DNA of 64,000 nt from Sinorhizobium americanum (GTDB lineage: Bacteria > Pseudomonadota > Alphaproteobacteria > Rhizobiales > Rhizobiaceae), in NCBI RefSeq assembly GCF_001651855.1, contig NZ_LNQC01000081.1:124001-188000 (forward strand), given 5' to 3'. Positions within the stretch are counted from its first letter, which is position 1. Each line of letters starts with the position of its first letter. The translations under genes were made by a program, and so were the position numbers. Below, piece after piece: positions 54,000 through 62,464 of the stretch. The notes beneath the pieces are model-generated. The model was not told where the DNA came from and did no database searches. It saw only the letters and a program-made list of their open reading frames with translations.

Positions 54000-54038
54000 T
54001 TGCCCGATCACTGAGGTGCCGTTGGAAGGCAGACTTGG

Positions 54039-54959
54039 ATGAAGCACATCGTGAAATGGACGGGCGCGGTCGGCCTCTCTCTGTTGGCGCATGCCGGCGG
54101 AGCGATGCTGCTGGAGCCTAGCAAAGACGACTTCCAGATGGCCGGCGGGGCGGCGACCGAAGTTACGCTGCTCGGCAACGCCTTCGAGGAGACGCTGCAA
54201 GCCGGCGACCTCTCGGACGTCGTAGAACCCACCGAAGACACGCCCGAGGAGGTGCAGCCGAGCGAAGTCCAGCCGACGGAGGAGATGGCGGAAGAGATCC
54301 CGGCGGCAATGCCAGAGAGCGTCTCCGAGCAGCCGACCGACATTGCGCCGACGGAGGCGGACGTCATCCTACCGGCAGATCAAATGCCGGTGACCGAGGT
54401 CGCCGAGGCGCCGGTCACGGCCACTGTCGCGCCTGTGGAAACCGTGGTTCCGGAACAGAAGCCGGAGCCGGAAAAAATCGAAGAGAAGGTCGAGAAGCCG
54501 GAACCGAAGAAGGAGCCGGTGAAGAAGAAAAAAATCGTGCGCAAGAAGGCCGGCGAGCGCGGGGAGCAGGCGAATTCGCAGAGCAAGGGCCAGGCGGACG
54601 GCGTGGAGAATGCAAATGCGACCGCGGCCACCGGCGCGAGACAGAGTTCAGTGGCCCGGGAAGCGGGCAATGCCGCAGTCGACAACTACAAGGGGAAGGT
54701 CCAGCGCAAGCTGAACAGGGCCATGCGCTATCCGGCCGAAGCCAAGCGCCAAGGGCTGCGCGGCGTCGCGCAGGTGCGCTTTACCGTCACGTCCAGTGGC
54801 GGGCTCGCCGGCGTCAGTCTGGCAAGAAGCACGGGGTCGCCGATTCTCGACCAAGCTGCACTTGACACCGTGCGACGCGCCGCACCCTTTCCGGCTATTC
54901 CTGCCGCGGCCCGACGTGACAGCTGGCAGTTCACCGTCCCCGTTGAATTCAAACGTTAA
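54039..54959 (+). CDS. tonB: TonB energy-transducing protein
   Basis: 306 residues. One N-terminal membrane helix (VKWTGAVGLSLLAHAGGAML), a long Pro/Glu/Lys-rich periplasmic spacer (about 60-180, with EKVEKPEPKKEPVKKKKIV in part), and the C-terminal TonB domain (about 215-306) with YPAEAKRQGLRGVAQVRFTV. It transmits proton-motive force to outer-membrane receptors. No exbB/exbD genes are in the window. Confidence 0.92.
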   Translation: MKHIVKWTGAVGLSLLAHAGGAMLLEPSKDDFQMAGGAATEVTLLGNAFEETLQAGDLSDVVEPTEDTPEEVQPSEVQPTEEMAEEIPAAMPESVSEQPTDIAPTEADVILPADQMPVTEVAEAPVTATVAPVETVVPEQKPEPEKIEEKVEKPEPKKEPVKKKKIVRKKAGERGEQANSQSKGQADGVENANATAATGARQSSVAREAGNAAVDNYKGKVQRKLNRAMRYPAEAKRQGLRGVAQVRFTVTSSGGLAGVSLARSTGSPILDQAALDTVRRAAPFPAIPAAARRDSWQFTVPVEFKR

Positions 54960-55010
54960 TTTCCCCTGGGCACCACGCCGCAGAGGCCTTCGGCGAGCCG
55001 ATATTTAATA

Positions 55011-55025
55011 TGACTGCAATACTCA
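55011..55025. promoter_or_regulatory. Second iron-responsive operator, before the DUF2325 operon
   Basis: TGACTGCAATACTCA, TGA-N9-TCA type, one base different from the site at 53438-53452. Downstream, CAATCAAGTTTTATAAG offers a likely -10 region (TATAAG). The flanks of the two operators also share CAAGTTT and GCCGTCGC-like parts, which suggests a duplicated promoter region. Confidence 0.7.
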
Positions 55026-55154
55026 TGTTTATACTTTACTCGGACAATCAAGTTTTATAAGTTGCCGCCGTCGCACAACCGAGCGGTGTGCCGAACGAAT
55101 ATTGATGGCGGTCAGCGGAAGGTCCGCACGTCGCCCACAGAACGGAGAAAACCG

Positions 55155-55565
55155 ATGCGCGGCAAGCGGCACCAGAATGCAGGCAAGGGCGGCAAGGGAA
55201 AGGCGAGGGAGGAAACGCCTGCGGTGCAGCCGAACGGCGGCAAGGCAACGCTGGAGGGGCGGAGCTTCCTCTATGTCGGCGGCCGCGATTGCCAGGTCGC
55301 CCATTTGCGCGAGATCGCCAGCTCCTATGGCGCGGAACTCATCCATCACGATGGCGGTTTACGAGAGGCGGTATCGCGCATCGACCGGGTCCTTCCCTCG
55401 GTCGACTGCGTCTTCTGCCCCATCGACTGCATCAGCCACGATGCGTGTCTGCGGGTGAAGACCGGCTGCAAGAAGTGGGGCAAGGCCTTCGTGCCGCTGC
55501 GCAACGGCTCGAAATCGAGCCTGGAGCGGGCCCTTCAGGACCTGTCCGCGAGCGGCGACAACTAA
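55155..55565 (+). CDS. DUF2325 cysteine-rich protein under an iron operator
   Basis: 136 residues. A basic, Gly/Lys-rich N-terminus (GKRHQNAGKGGKGKARE) precedes a DUF2325 domain with SFLYVGGRDCQVAHLREIA and the cysteine-rich DCVFCPIDCISHDAC, then GCKKWGKAFVPL. The cysteines suggest metal or Fe-S binding. The ATG at 55155 has GGAG eleven bases upstream; a longer frame upstream would pass through the promoter. First of three genes ending in a haem monooxygenase. Function unknown. Confidence 0.8.
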   Translation: MRGKRHQNAGKGGKGKAREETPAVQPNGGKATLEGRSFLYVGGRDCQVAHLREIASSYGAELIHHDGGLREAVSRIDRVLPSVDCVFCPIDCISHDACLRVKTGCKKWGKAFVPLRNGSKSSLERALQDLSASGDN

Positions 55566-55621
55566 ACCTTTGATGAAGCGACGGCGCATTTGACAGTCTG
55601 ATGTCGTCGCCCGGAGTATCG

Positions 55622-55891
55622 ATGATGAACGAAGATCGTCCCGATCAAATGATGATGATCGGTCTTCACAAGCTTGCCTCACAGCTCGGCGATGGTCTGG
55701 TGCCGGAGCTCTATGAAGTCCTGAAGCGCCGCTCACGCATGCTGGAGGACAACCCCAATGTGGCGGAATTTCCGGCCCGGCAGGCCCGCCCTCCGGTCCG
55801 CGAACCGTTCGGGCTTGAACCATCGTCGAGCGCCGTTATCCTGCCGTTCCCGCGGGAGCGAAGGCGGAGTTCCGGAAAAGAAGGCACGTGA
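55622..55891 (+). CDS. Hypothetical 89-residue protein
   Basis: GGAG at 55612-55615 precedes ATGATG at 55622/55625. The N-terminal half is helical (MIGLHKLASQLGDGLVPELY EVLKRRSRMLED, read without the space), the C-terminal half is Pro/Arg-rich and probably disordered. No family is recognised. It overlaps the GTG-started frame of the next gene by four bases and follows DUF2325 by 56 bases, so it belongs to the same iron-controlled transcript. Could be a partner of its neighbours. Confidence 0.6.
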   Translation: MMNEDRPDQMMMIGLHKLASQLGDGLVPELYEVLKRRSRMLEDNPNVAEFPARQARPPVREPFGLEPSSSAVILPFPRERRRSSGKEGT

Positions 55892-55902
55892 AAGGTAACC
55901 CC

Positions 55903-56217
55903 ATGTTTGTCGCCATGAACCGTTTCCACGTCGCTATCGGTCAGGAAGAGGCGTTCGAGGGCGTCTGGAAGGCAAGGGATTCAAGCCTTTCGGACATGCC
56001 TGGCTTCATCGACTTCCATCTGCTGCGCGGCGAGAGCGTGCCGGAAGAGGGCTACACGCCGTTCATTTCGAAATCGAATTGGGAAAGCAGGGACGCCTTC
56101 GTCGCCTGGACGAAATCCGAAAACTTCCGGGCCGCGCACCGCAACGCCGCCGACAATCGGGCCATGTATCTAGGGCCGCCGAAGTTCGAAGGCTATACGA
56201 TTGTCGAGGGCGCCTGA
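55903..56217 (+). CDS. hmuQ: IsdG/HmuQ-type haem-degrading monooxygenase
   Basis: 104 residues, ABM fold. The catalytic Asn-Trp-His set of IsdG-like enzymes appears as N in MNRFHV, W in NWESRDAFVAW and H in FRAAHR, with PGFIDFHLLRG between. Breaks down haem to release iron, as HmuQ and HmuD do in Bradyrhizobium. A GTG at 55888 is an alternative start. Last gene of the DUF2325 operon behind an iron-responsive operator. Symbol assigned by similarity and context. Confidence 0.8.
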   Translation: MFVAMNRFHVAIGQEEAFEGVWKARDSSLSDMPGFIDFHLLRGESVPEEGYTPFISKSNWESRDAFVAWTKSENFRAAHRNAADNRAMYLGPPKFEGYTIVEGA

Positions 56218-56223
56218 GCGTCT

Positions 56224-56592
56224 CTAGTCGGCTTTGCGAGGCAACAGCGCCCCGAGCGCCACCGCGAGCCATCCGGCGATCATCGTCACGCCGCCGAGCG
56301 GCGCCGACATCGGGAAGAGGCCGTGGCCGGTGAAATGGCGCATGGTGAGATCGGCGGCAAAGAGGGCTGTGCCGAGCGCGAGCAACAGCGCGGCGATTGT
56401 TGCTGTTCGGAAGTGTGACCATCCGGCATGGAGCGCGACGAGCGCCGGCGCATGGGCGAGGCACATGGCAGAGGCGCCGCCGAGGAGCCGCGGATCCGTT
56501 CCGTGCGAGGCGGCTGCAGCGGCGGCGACCCCGAAGACGCCCATCAAGCCGGCGATGAAAAGCACGCTCCCACGCATTCCGCGGTTCGGCAT
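56224..56592 (-). CDS. DUF423 small membrane protein
   Basis: 122 residues with four predicted membrane helices: LFIAGLMGVFGVAAAAAASHG at the N-terminus, then the HAPALVALHAGW segment, TATIAALLLALGTALFAADL, and GGVTMIAGWLAVALGAL. Matches the DUF423/YwdK-like family, function unknown. Starts eight bases after the truncated haemoglobin stop with AAGGA upstream, so the two are co-transcribed. Its end is six bases from the end of the haem monooxygenase gene. Confidence 0.85.
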   Translation of the reverse strand: MPNRGMRGSVLFIAGLMGVFGVAAAAAASHGTDPRLLGGASAMCLAHAPALVALHAGWSHFRTATIAALLLALGTALFAADLTMRHFTGHGLFPMSAPLGGVTMIAGWLAVALGALLPRKAD

Positions 56593-56599
56593 TTGACGC

Positions 56600-56992
56600 T
56601 CATTCCTTGTTCTGCATGTGATGGGCGAGCCGGGTGATCGGTTCGAGGATGATGTCCCGGAGCTGCGGGTGCGGCACCGTTTCCTCGAGGGCGCGGGTGA
56701 AGCAGAGCAGCCACTCGTCGCGTTCGGCCGGACCGATTTCGGCGACGAAATGCCGCCGGCGCAGCATCGGATGGCCGCGCTTCTCGACATAGATCGGCGG
56801 CCCGCCGAGCCAGCCGGTCAGATACTCGTAAAACTTTTCCTCGCTGCCGGAGAGGTCCGGCGGATGCACAGCGCGGCAGCGAGCCGCCTCCGGCAGGCTA
56901 TCCATCAGCGCGTAGAACCGACGCGTCAGGGCGCGAACCGCGGCATCGCCGCCGATCGCCTCATAGAGCGTTGTGGTTTTTGTTTCCGTCAT
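56600..56992 (-). CDS. Group II truncated haemoglobin (TrHbO-like)
   Basis: 130 residues with a 2/2 globin fold. TLYEAIGGDAAVRALTRRFY begins helix A/B, FYEYLTGWLGGPPIYVEKRG carries the tryptophan and tyrosine region of group II, and the proximal histidine is in MLRRRHFVAEIG. Such proteins bind oxygen or NO and help with nitrosative or oxidative stress. The ATG at 56992 is preferred to an upstream GTG-type extension. Co-transcribed with the DUF423 gene. Confidence 0.9.
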   Translation of the reverse strand: MTETKTTTLYEAIGGDAAVRALTRRFYALMDSLPEAARCRAVHPPDLSGSEEKFYEYLTGWLGGPPIYVEKRGHPMLRRRHFVAEIGPAERDEWLLCFTRALEETVPHPQLRDIILEPITRLAHHMQNKE

Positions 56993-57093
56993 GTGCTTGT
57001 CCTTGATCGACTTCGTATCGCGGCGTCGCGCCGGGGACAACGTCCACCCGTGTGTTGCGGCGTTTCATCGCGCGTCGCCTCCGCTCCTTGGAC

Positions 57094-57120
57094 TTGACAA
57101 AACCGTCCAGACGGTATCTT
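57094..57120 (+). promoter_or_regulatory. Promoter and operator palindrome of the tetR-smr genes
   Basis: TTGACA (57094-57099) and TATCTT (57115-57120) flank a perfect palindrome ACCGTC-CA-GACGGT (57102-57115) that fills the 15-base spacer. A TetR dimer there would block RNA polymerase, giving autorepression. The start codon follows nine bases after the -10, so the leader is very short. Confidence 0.7.
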
Positions 57121-57128
57121 TTTGAAGC

Positions 57129-57689
57129 ATGACGAACGCCTATCAGAGAAAAAAGCAGCCGGAGCGGGTTCGCCAGCAATTGTTGGATGTCGCCGCGCGG
57201 CTGTCGTTTGAGCAGGGGATCGCCGCCGTGACGCTCGATAAAGTGTCTCAGGCGGCAGGCGTCAGCAAGGGCGGGCTGCTGCACCACTTCCCCAACAAAC
57301 TCGCCTTGCTGGACGGCCTGTTCGACGAGCTGGTGGCGCGTTTCGACCGGGCGATCGCGGCGGCCATGGCCGATGATCCGGTGGAACGGGGCCGCTTTAC
57401 CCGCGCCTACCTCACCGTCTGTTTTGCGTTGGATGCGGAGGAGGAAGGCAAGGGCTGGCAGGTGCTGACGATCGCGCTGCTGGCGGAGCCGCATCTCAAG
57501 GCGCGCTGGCGGGAATGGGTGGAGAGACGGTCGGCCGAGTTCGACGCGACGGACGGCTCGCCGGATTGTCTTCTTGCCCGCTTCGCCGCTGACGGCGTCT
57601 GGCTGGCGGACCTCCTGGAGAACCATGCCATCGATGCATCCACGCGCGCCGTGCTGCTCCAGAAGCTCAAGGCGCTTTCGTTGCAGTGA
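57129..57689 (+). CDS. TetR-family regulator of an SMR transporter
   Basis: 186 residues. HTH segment QQLLDVAARLSFEQGIAAV then LDKVSQAAGVSKGGLLHHF with the recognition helix in VSKGGLLHHFPNK; the C-terminal ligand domain resembles TetR_C_37-like. A perfect palindrome overlaps its promoter. Followed after 53 bases by a small multidrug resistance gene on the same strand, so it probably represses both. Confidence 0.9.
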   Translation: MTNAYQRKKQPERVRQQLLDVAARLSFEQGIAAVTLDKVSQAAGVSKGGLLHHFPNKLALLDGLFDELVARFDRAIAAAMADDPVERGRFTRAYLTVCFALDAEEEGKGWQVLTIALLAEPHLKARWREWVERRSAEFDATDGSPDCLLARFAADGVWLADLLENHAIDASTRAVLLQKLKALSLQ

Positions 57690-57742
57690 GGCCGCCCGCA
57701 ACGGGCCAACCATATTTTGCGCCAATCGATCGGAGACGTGCC

Positions 57743-58084
57743 GTGAACCCCGCAATGCTCTACACCGTCCTGGTGATCGCCATTATCTTCGAAGTGCTCG
57801 GCACTTCAGCCATGCAGGCGGCGCAGCATTTCACGCGGCTGGCGCCGACCGTGCTGATGGTGGTCTGCTATGCCGTCGCCTTCTTCTTCCTGTCCTATAC
57901 GCTGCGCTATATTCCCGTCGGGATCGCCTATGCGCTGTGGAGCGGCCTCGGCATCGTGCTGATTTCGGCGGTCGGCTACGTCACCTTTGGCCAGAAGCTC
58001 GATCCGGCGGCGATTCTCGGCCTGGCGCTGATTATCGCCGGCGTGCTGGTGCTCAATCTCTTCTCGAAGTCGACCTTTCACTGA
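57743..58084 (+). CDS. Small multidrug resistance (SMR/EmrE-type) transporter
   Basis: 113 residues, four membrane helices. The essential membrane glutamate is in IIFEVLGTSAM; the motif PVGIAYALWSGLGIVLIS is characteristic. The GTG at 57743 has GGAG seven bases upstream; the ATG at 57755 is another choice. EmrE-type dimers export quaternary cations by proton antiport. Regulated with the tetR gene in front. Confidence 0.92.
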   Translation: MNPAMLYTVLVIAIIFEVLGTSAMQAAQHFTRLAPTVLMVVCYAVAFFFLSYTLRYIPVGIAYALWSGLGIVLISAVGYVTFGQKLDPAAILGLALIIAGVLVLNLFSKSTFH

Positions 58085-58120
58085 GGCCGTTGCCGTCGCT
58101 TCGGGGTAGCGCTTCGCGTC

Positions 58121-59344
58121 TTACGGCGTGACAGTCGAACCAACGGTGTTCCCCACCGATTGACCGAAACGGCGGAGCTGCGCGTCATAATTTCGACGAG
58201 TGCGCGGATCGAAGATCATGATCGGCGTCGAGACGGCGACGCTTGCCGCGCTGCCGACGGTCTGGGCAGTGCCGAGGGCAACTGCGCCCATCCGTTCGCC
58301 GAGACCGACATCCGAATCCGTCACGGTCTGCCCGGCGATCAAGCGGTTGCCGAGCAGCTGCACGACCTCGGGGCTCTCGGCGAACTTGCCGTGGTTGAGC
58401 TTGTCGCCGCCTTTGAGCGCCGTCAGGTCGATCACCGTGATCCCCGCCCGCTCGAGTTGGCTGCGATAGGGTTCCGCCGCAGGATCGATCTGCCCGAGCC
58501 GGTCGATATTGCCGGAAATCCGCCGCGAGATGGTCAGTGCCCGGTCGTCACGGGAGACGAAGAGCGTGAATTTCGGCCGCGACTTGCCCATGGCCTGCAT
58601 CTGCTTTTTGAAGACATCGACGTCGAGATCGGGCGAGGCGAGGATGACGTCGGTGATCTTCGAGGGCACGCGGCCGTCGCGGATTGCCATCTGCCGGAGT
58701 GCCTCGACAGTGAGCCACGATCCCATGGAATGGGCCATCACCGTGATCTCGCCAACGGACGGATTCTGCACGGCGCGATGCAGCAGCTCTTCGAGCGCAT
58801 CGCGCGAATAGTTGGTGCTTTCCTTGTCGTAATTGTAGTCGAAGATGCTGGCGCGCGACGGCCAGGTGAAGATGACCGGCGCGACATCGGCGCCGGAATC
58901 GTGGACGATCTGGGCGTAGCGGTAGACGGCGTCCTCGAAGCGGTTGTTGAAGCCGTGGACGAAGATCAGCACACGTCGGTTTTTTGGTAGATGCCCGTGG
59001 AGCCAGGCCTGCGTCTCCTGCCCGGCCTCCAGCGGTTTGACGCTGACGGTGGAGAAATCGCGGGTCGGATCGGCCGGCAATCTCTTCGGCCATTGGACCT
59101 GGCCAACCTTGCGGTTCTTCTCCGGGGGAACCGAGACGACGATTTCGGTCAGCGAAAGCTCCGGGGCGCGTTCGCCGGTGAAGAGGATGCCCGGATCATC
59201 CGACTGGGCGCGGGTGGTTGCCACGAGCAGGTCCACTTGCGAGGCCCCGGCTGCGGTGCCGGAGGGAGCAAGAACGCCGACCGGGCGCCCGCCACAGCCG
59301 GCAAGGCAGAGCATCAGCCCCAGGAAGAGCAGGACGCGGTTCAT
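58121..59344 (-). CDS. DUF900 alpha/beta hydrolase lipoprotein
   Basis: 407 residues. Lipoprotein signal peptide MNRVLLFLGLMLCLAGC with the lipobox LAGC. The hydrolase domain has VLIFVHGFNNRFEDAVYR (in DUF900), the nucleophile serine in MAHSMGSWL, an aspartate in ASPDLDVDVF and a histidine in KLNHGKFAES. The C-terminal 70 residues are Gly/Val/Ser-rich with GAVALGTAQTVGSAASVAVS. Upstream in-frame ATG/GTG codons (59395, 59410) would lengthen the signal region and are less likely. Substrate unknown; envelope-located esterase or lipase is likely. Confidence 0.85.
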   Translation of the reverse strand: MNRVLLFLGLMLCLAGCGGRPVGVLAPSGTAAGASQVDLLVATTRAQSDDPGILFTGERAPELSLTEIVVSVPPEKNRKVGQVQWPKRLPADPTRDFSTVSVKPLEAGQETQAWLHGHLPKNRRVLIFVHGFNNRFEDAVYRYAQIVHDSGADVAPVIFTWPSRASIFDYNYDKESTNYSRDALEELLHRAVQNPSVGEITVMAHSMGSWLTVEALRQMAIRDGRVPSKITDVILASPDLDVDVFKKQMQAMGKSRPKFTLFVSRDDRALTISRRISGNIDRLGQIDPAAEPYRSQLERAGITVIDLTALKGGDKLNHGKFAESPEVVQLLGNRLIAGQTVTDSDVGLGERMGAVALGTAQTVGSAASVAVSTPIMIFDPRTRRNYDAQLRRFGQSVGNTVGSTVTP

Positions 59345-59703
59345 CCGCGCAGCCAGGTTTGCATCAGCGATCGACGGCACCCTGAGCCCCCTCATGAGCA
59401 CAACTCGCACCGGCCGTCATGACCGGCGACTATCGGACAGCGTCCCCTTCTTCATCGAACCAATGGCAGATTTTTGTTTGTCGCGACACCCCGCCCGACA
59501 TTTTTCTGATCGCCCCGACTTGCCACCGCTCGGTTCCATTGCGGCGTTCATGCAAGTTTTCGCTACAAAGCGCGGGCAGGAAATCCCCCGGATATTCATT
59601 GAAATGGCGGATGTCTTTCAATAGCATCGAGCCTATCCTGACCGGGTGCGGCGATAGCGGATGATCCATCCGATCTCCCTGAAATACCAAAGGAATAGAG
59701 GGA
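59345..59703. other. Intergenic region between the lipoprotein and dipeptidase genes
   Basis: About 360 bases between divergent genes. It must contain both promoters, but no convincing -35/-10 pair, palindrome or small gene was recognised. Short open frames here lack start signals. Confidence 0.5.
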
Positions 59704-60759
59704 ATGCAGGCGGTTTTCGACGGCCATAACGATGTGCTTTTGCGCCTCTGGCAGCACGCGCGCGGCGGGAGCGACCCGGTAGCCGAATTCATCGAAGGAA
59801 CCGACAAGGGCCACATCGACGTGCCGCGTGCCCGGGCCGGGGGCCTCGCCGGCGGCCTATGCGCCATCTACATTCCATCGGGCGATCTGGTGCTCAGAAC
59901 CCCCGACAGGAACGGCCACTATGTGACGCCGATGTCCGTGCCGCTCGACCGAATGCCGTCGCTCGCAACGGCGATCGAGCTTGCCGACGTCGCCATGAGA
60001 CTCGACCGCGCGGGCGCCTGGCGGCTCTGCCGCTCGACCGCCGAGATCCGCAAGGCAATGGCAGACGGCATCTTTGCGGCCGTCCTGCATATGGAAGGCT
60101 GCGAGGCGATCGGGCCGGATCTCGCCGCACTCGAGACCTTCCATGCGGCCGGCTTGCGGTCGCTCGGACCGGTCTGGAGCCGCCACAATGTCTTCGGCCA
60201 TGGCGTGCCCTTCGCCTATCCCTCGTCGCCGGACACGGGGCCGGGTCTCACGGAGGCTGGGTTTGAGCTCATACGGTCCTGCAACCGGCTCGGCATCCTG
60301 GTCGATCTCGCCCATATCACCGAGAAAGGTTTCTGGGACGTGGCGGAGACCACCGATCAGCCGCTCGTCGCCAGCCATTCCAATGCCCACGCGCTGACGC
60401 CGGTCGCCCGCAACCTGACCGATAGGCAGTTGGATGCCATCCGCGAGAGCCGCGGCCTGGTCGGCCTCAACTATGCGACGACCATGCTGCGCGCCGACGG
60501 GCAGGAAAATGCGGCCACGCCGCTTTCCGACATGGTGCGCCACATCGACTATATGGTGGAGCGTGTCGGTATCGATTGCGTCGCGCTCGGATCGGACTTC
60601 GACGGCGCGACGATACCCGAGGAAATCGCCGATGCTGCAGGCAATCAGAAGCTCGTTGCCGCGCTCAAGAGCGCCGGATATGGTGACCGCGAGCTCGAAA
60701 AAATATGCCGCGAGAACTGGCTGAGAGTTCTGGGGCAGGCGTGGCACGAGGCTGCCTGA
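59704..60759 (+). CDS. Membrane dipeptidase (renal dipeptidase family, M19)
   Basis: 351 residues. The zinc-binding start FDGHNDVLLRLW (HxD), the bridging glutamate in LHMEGCEAIG, and histidines in DLAHITEKG and ASHSNAHAL are all found; C-terminal GSDFDGATIP is typical. It splits dipeptides, including those with a D-residue. No signal peptide is seen, so it may be cytosolic. Fits with the dipeptide ABC transporter genes that follow 47 bases later. Confidence 0.93.
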   Translation: MQAVFDGHNDVLLRLWQHARGGSDPVAEFIEGTDKGHIDVPRARAGGLAGGLCAIYIPSGDLVLRTPDRNGHYVTPMSVPLDRMPSLATAIELADVAMRLDRAGAWRLCRSTAEIRKAMADGIFAAVLHMEGCEAIGPDLAALETFHAAGLRSLGPVWSRHNVFGHGVPFAYPSSPDTGPGLTEAGFELIRSCNRLGILVDLAHITEKGFWDVAETTDQPLVASHSNAHALTPVARNLTDRQLDAIRESRGLVGLNYATTMLRADGQENAATPLSDMVRHIDYMVERVGIDCVALGSDFDGATIPEEIADAAGNQKLVAALKSAGYGDRELEKICRENWLRVLGQAWHEAA

Positions 60760-60806
60760 ACCCATGAAGAAGAGCCCGCAAAGGGCTAGATAGAGGGAAG
60801 CGCAAA

Positions 60807-62447
60807 ATGATGCATAAGCTCAATGGACGTCTTCGACTTCTGACTGCTTCCGCGGCGCTCGCGCTCGCGCTGGGTGCCGCCCTGCCGGCATTTGCCGAAA
60901 CGCCGAAGGACACGCTGGTCGAGGGCTTCGCCTTCGATGACATTATCACCATGGATCCGGGCGAAGCCTTCGAGCTTTCGACCGCGGAAGTGACCAGCAA
61001 CACCTACAGCCTGCTCGTCCGTCTCGACCTCAACGATACGTCCAAGGTCGTCGGCGACCTCGCAGAAAGCTGGACCGTTTCCGATGACGGCCTCACTTAC
61101 ACGTTCAAGCTGAAGCAGGGCATGAAGTTTGCTTCGGGGAATCCGATCACCGCCGAGGATGTCGCCTATTCCTTCGAGCGGGCCGTCAAGCTCGACAAGA
61201 GCCCGGCCTTCATCCTCACCCAGTTCGGCCTCAGCGGAGACAACGTCACGGAAAAGGCCAAGGCGGCGGATGAGCATACCTTCGTCTTCACCGTCGACCA
61301 GCCCTACGCACCGAGCTTCGTCTTGAACTGCCTGACTGCGACCGTCGCCTCGGTCGTCGACAAGAAGCTGGTGCTCGAACACGTCAAGTCCGTCGAACCG
61401 ACCAAGGACTACAAATACGACAACGATTTCGGCAATGAATGGCTGAAAACCGGCTACGGGGGCTCGGGCCCCTTCAAACTGCGCGAATGGCGGGCCAACG
61501 AAGTGGTCGTGCTGGAGCGTAACGACAATTACTACGGCGAGCCGGCCAAGCTCGCCCGGGTCATCTACCGGCACATGAAGGAAAGCTCCGGCCAGCGGCT
61601 GGCGCTCGAGGCCGGCGATATCGACGTTGCCCGCAACCTGGAGCCGGGCGACTACGAGGCGGTCGGGAAGAATGCCGATTTGGCGACGACCAGCGCGCCA
61701 AAGGGCACGGTCTGGTACATCAGCCTCAACCAGAAGAACGAGAATCTCGCAAAGCCCGAGGTCCGGGAGGCTTTCAAATATCTGGTCGACTACGATGCGA
61801 TCGGCGCCACGCTGATCAAGGGGATCGGCGAGATCCACCAGAGCTTCCTGCCGAAGGACGTGCTCGGTGCGCTGAACGAGAATCCCTACACGTTCGACGT
61901 CGCCAAAGCGAAGGAACTGCTGGCCAAAGCCGGCTATACGGACGGCTTCACCGTCACTATGGACGTGCGCAACACTCAGCCGGCGACCGGCATTGCCGAA
62001 TCCTTCCAGCAGACGCTGGGGCAGGCCGGCGTGAAGCTCGAAATCATCCCGGGCGACGGTAAGCAGACGTTGACGAAATACCGCGCCCGCAATCACGACA
62101 TGTATATCGGCCAGTGGGGCATGGATTATTTCGACCCGCATTCGAATGCCGATACGTTCACCAACAATCCGGACAATTCCGACGCGGGTACGAACAAGAC
62201 GCTCGCTTGGCGCAATGCCTGGGACGTTCCGGAACTGAGCAAGAAGACCAAGGAAGCACTCCTCGAGCGCGACAGCGCCAAGCGTGCGGAGATCTACAAG
62301 GAACTGCAGAAGAGCGTTCTCGACGACAGCCCCTTCGTAATCATCTTCCAGCAGACGGAGGTCGCCGGTCTTCGGGGTAACTTGAAGGGCTTCAAGCTCG
62401 GTCCGAGCTTCGACACCAACTACGTCTGGAACGTCTCCAAGGAATAG
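60807..62447 (+). CDS. Dipeptide/oligopeptide ABC transporter substrate-binding protein
   Basis: 546 residues of solute-binding protein family 5. The signal peptide LLTASAALALALGAALPAFA is cleaved before ETP. The mature protein has LVRLDLNDTSKVVGDLAESW and the family signature segment YTFKLKQGMKFASGNPITAEDVAYSF (in part KFASGNPITAEDVAYSF). Upstream GGGAAG gives a ribosome-binding site. With the dipeptidase gene before it and two permease genes after it, dipeptide uptake is the likely role. Confidence 0.92.
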   Translation: MMHKLNGRLRLLTASAALALALGAALPAFAETPKDTLVEGFAFDDIITMDPGEAFELSTAEVTSNTYSLLVRLDLNDTSKVVGDLAESWTVSDDGLTYTFKLKQGMKFASGNPITAEDVAYSFERAVKLDKSPAFILTQFGLSGDNVTEKAKAADEHTFVFTVDQPYAPSFVLNCLTATVASVVDKKLVLEHVKSVEPTKDYKYDNDFGNEWLKTGYGGSGPFKLREWRANEVVVLERNDNYYGEPAKLARVIYRHMKESSGQRLALEAGDIDVARNLEPGDYEAVGKNADLATTSAPKGTVWYISLNQKNENLAKPEVREAFKYLVDYDAIGATLIKGIGEIHQSFLPKDVLGALNENPYTFDVAKAKELLAKAGYTDGFTVTMDVRNTQPATGIAESFQQTLGQAGVKLEIIPGDGKQTLTKYRARNHDMYIGQWGMDYFDPHSNADTFTNNPDNSDAGTNKTLAWRNAWDVPELSKKTKEALLERDSAKRAEIYKELQKSVLDDSPFVIIFQQTEVAGLRGNLKGFKLGPSFDTNYVWNVSKE

Positions 62448-62464
62448 TCGAGAGGACCATTCCC

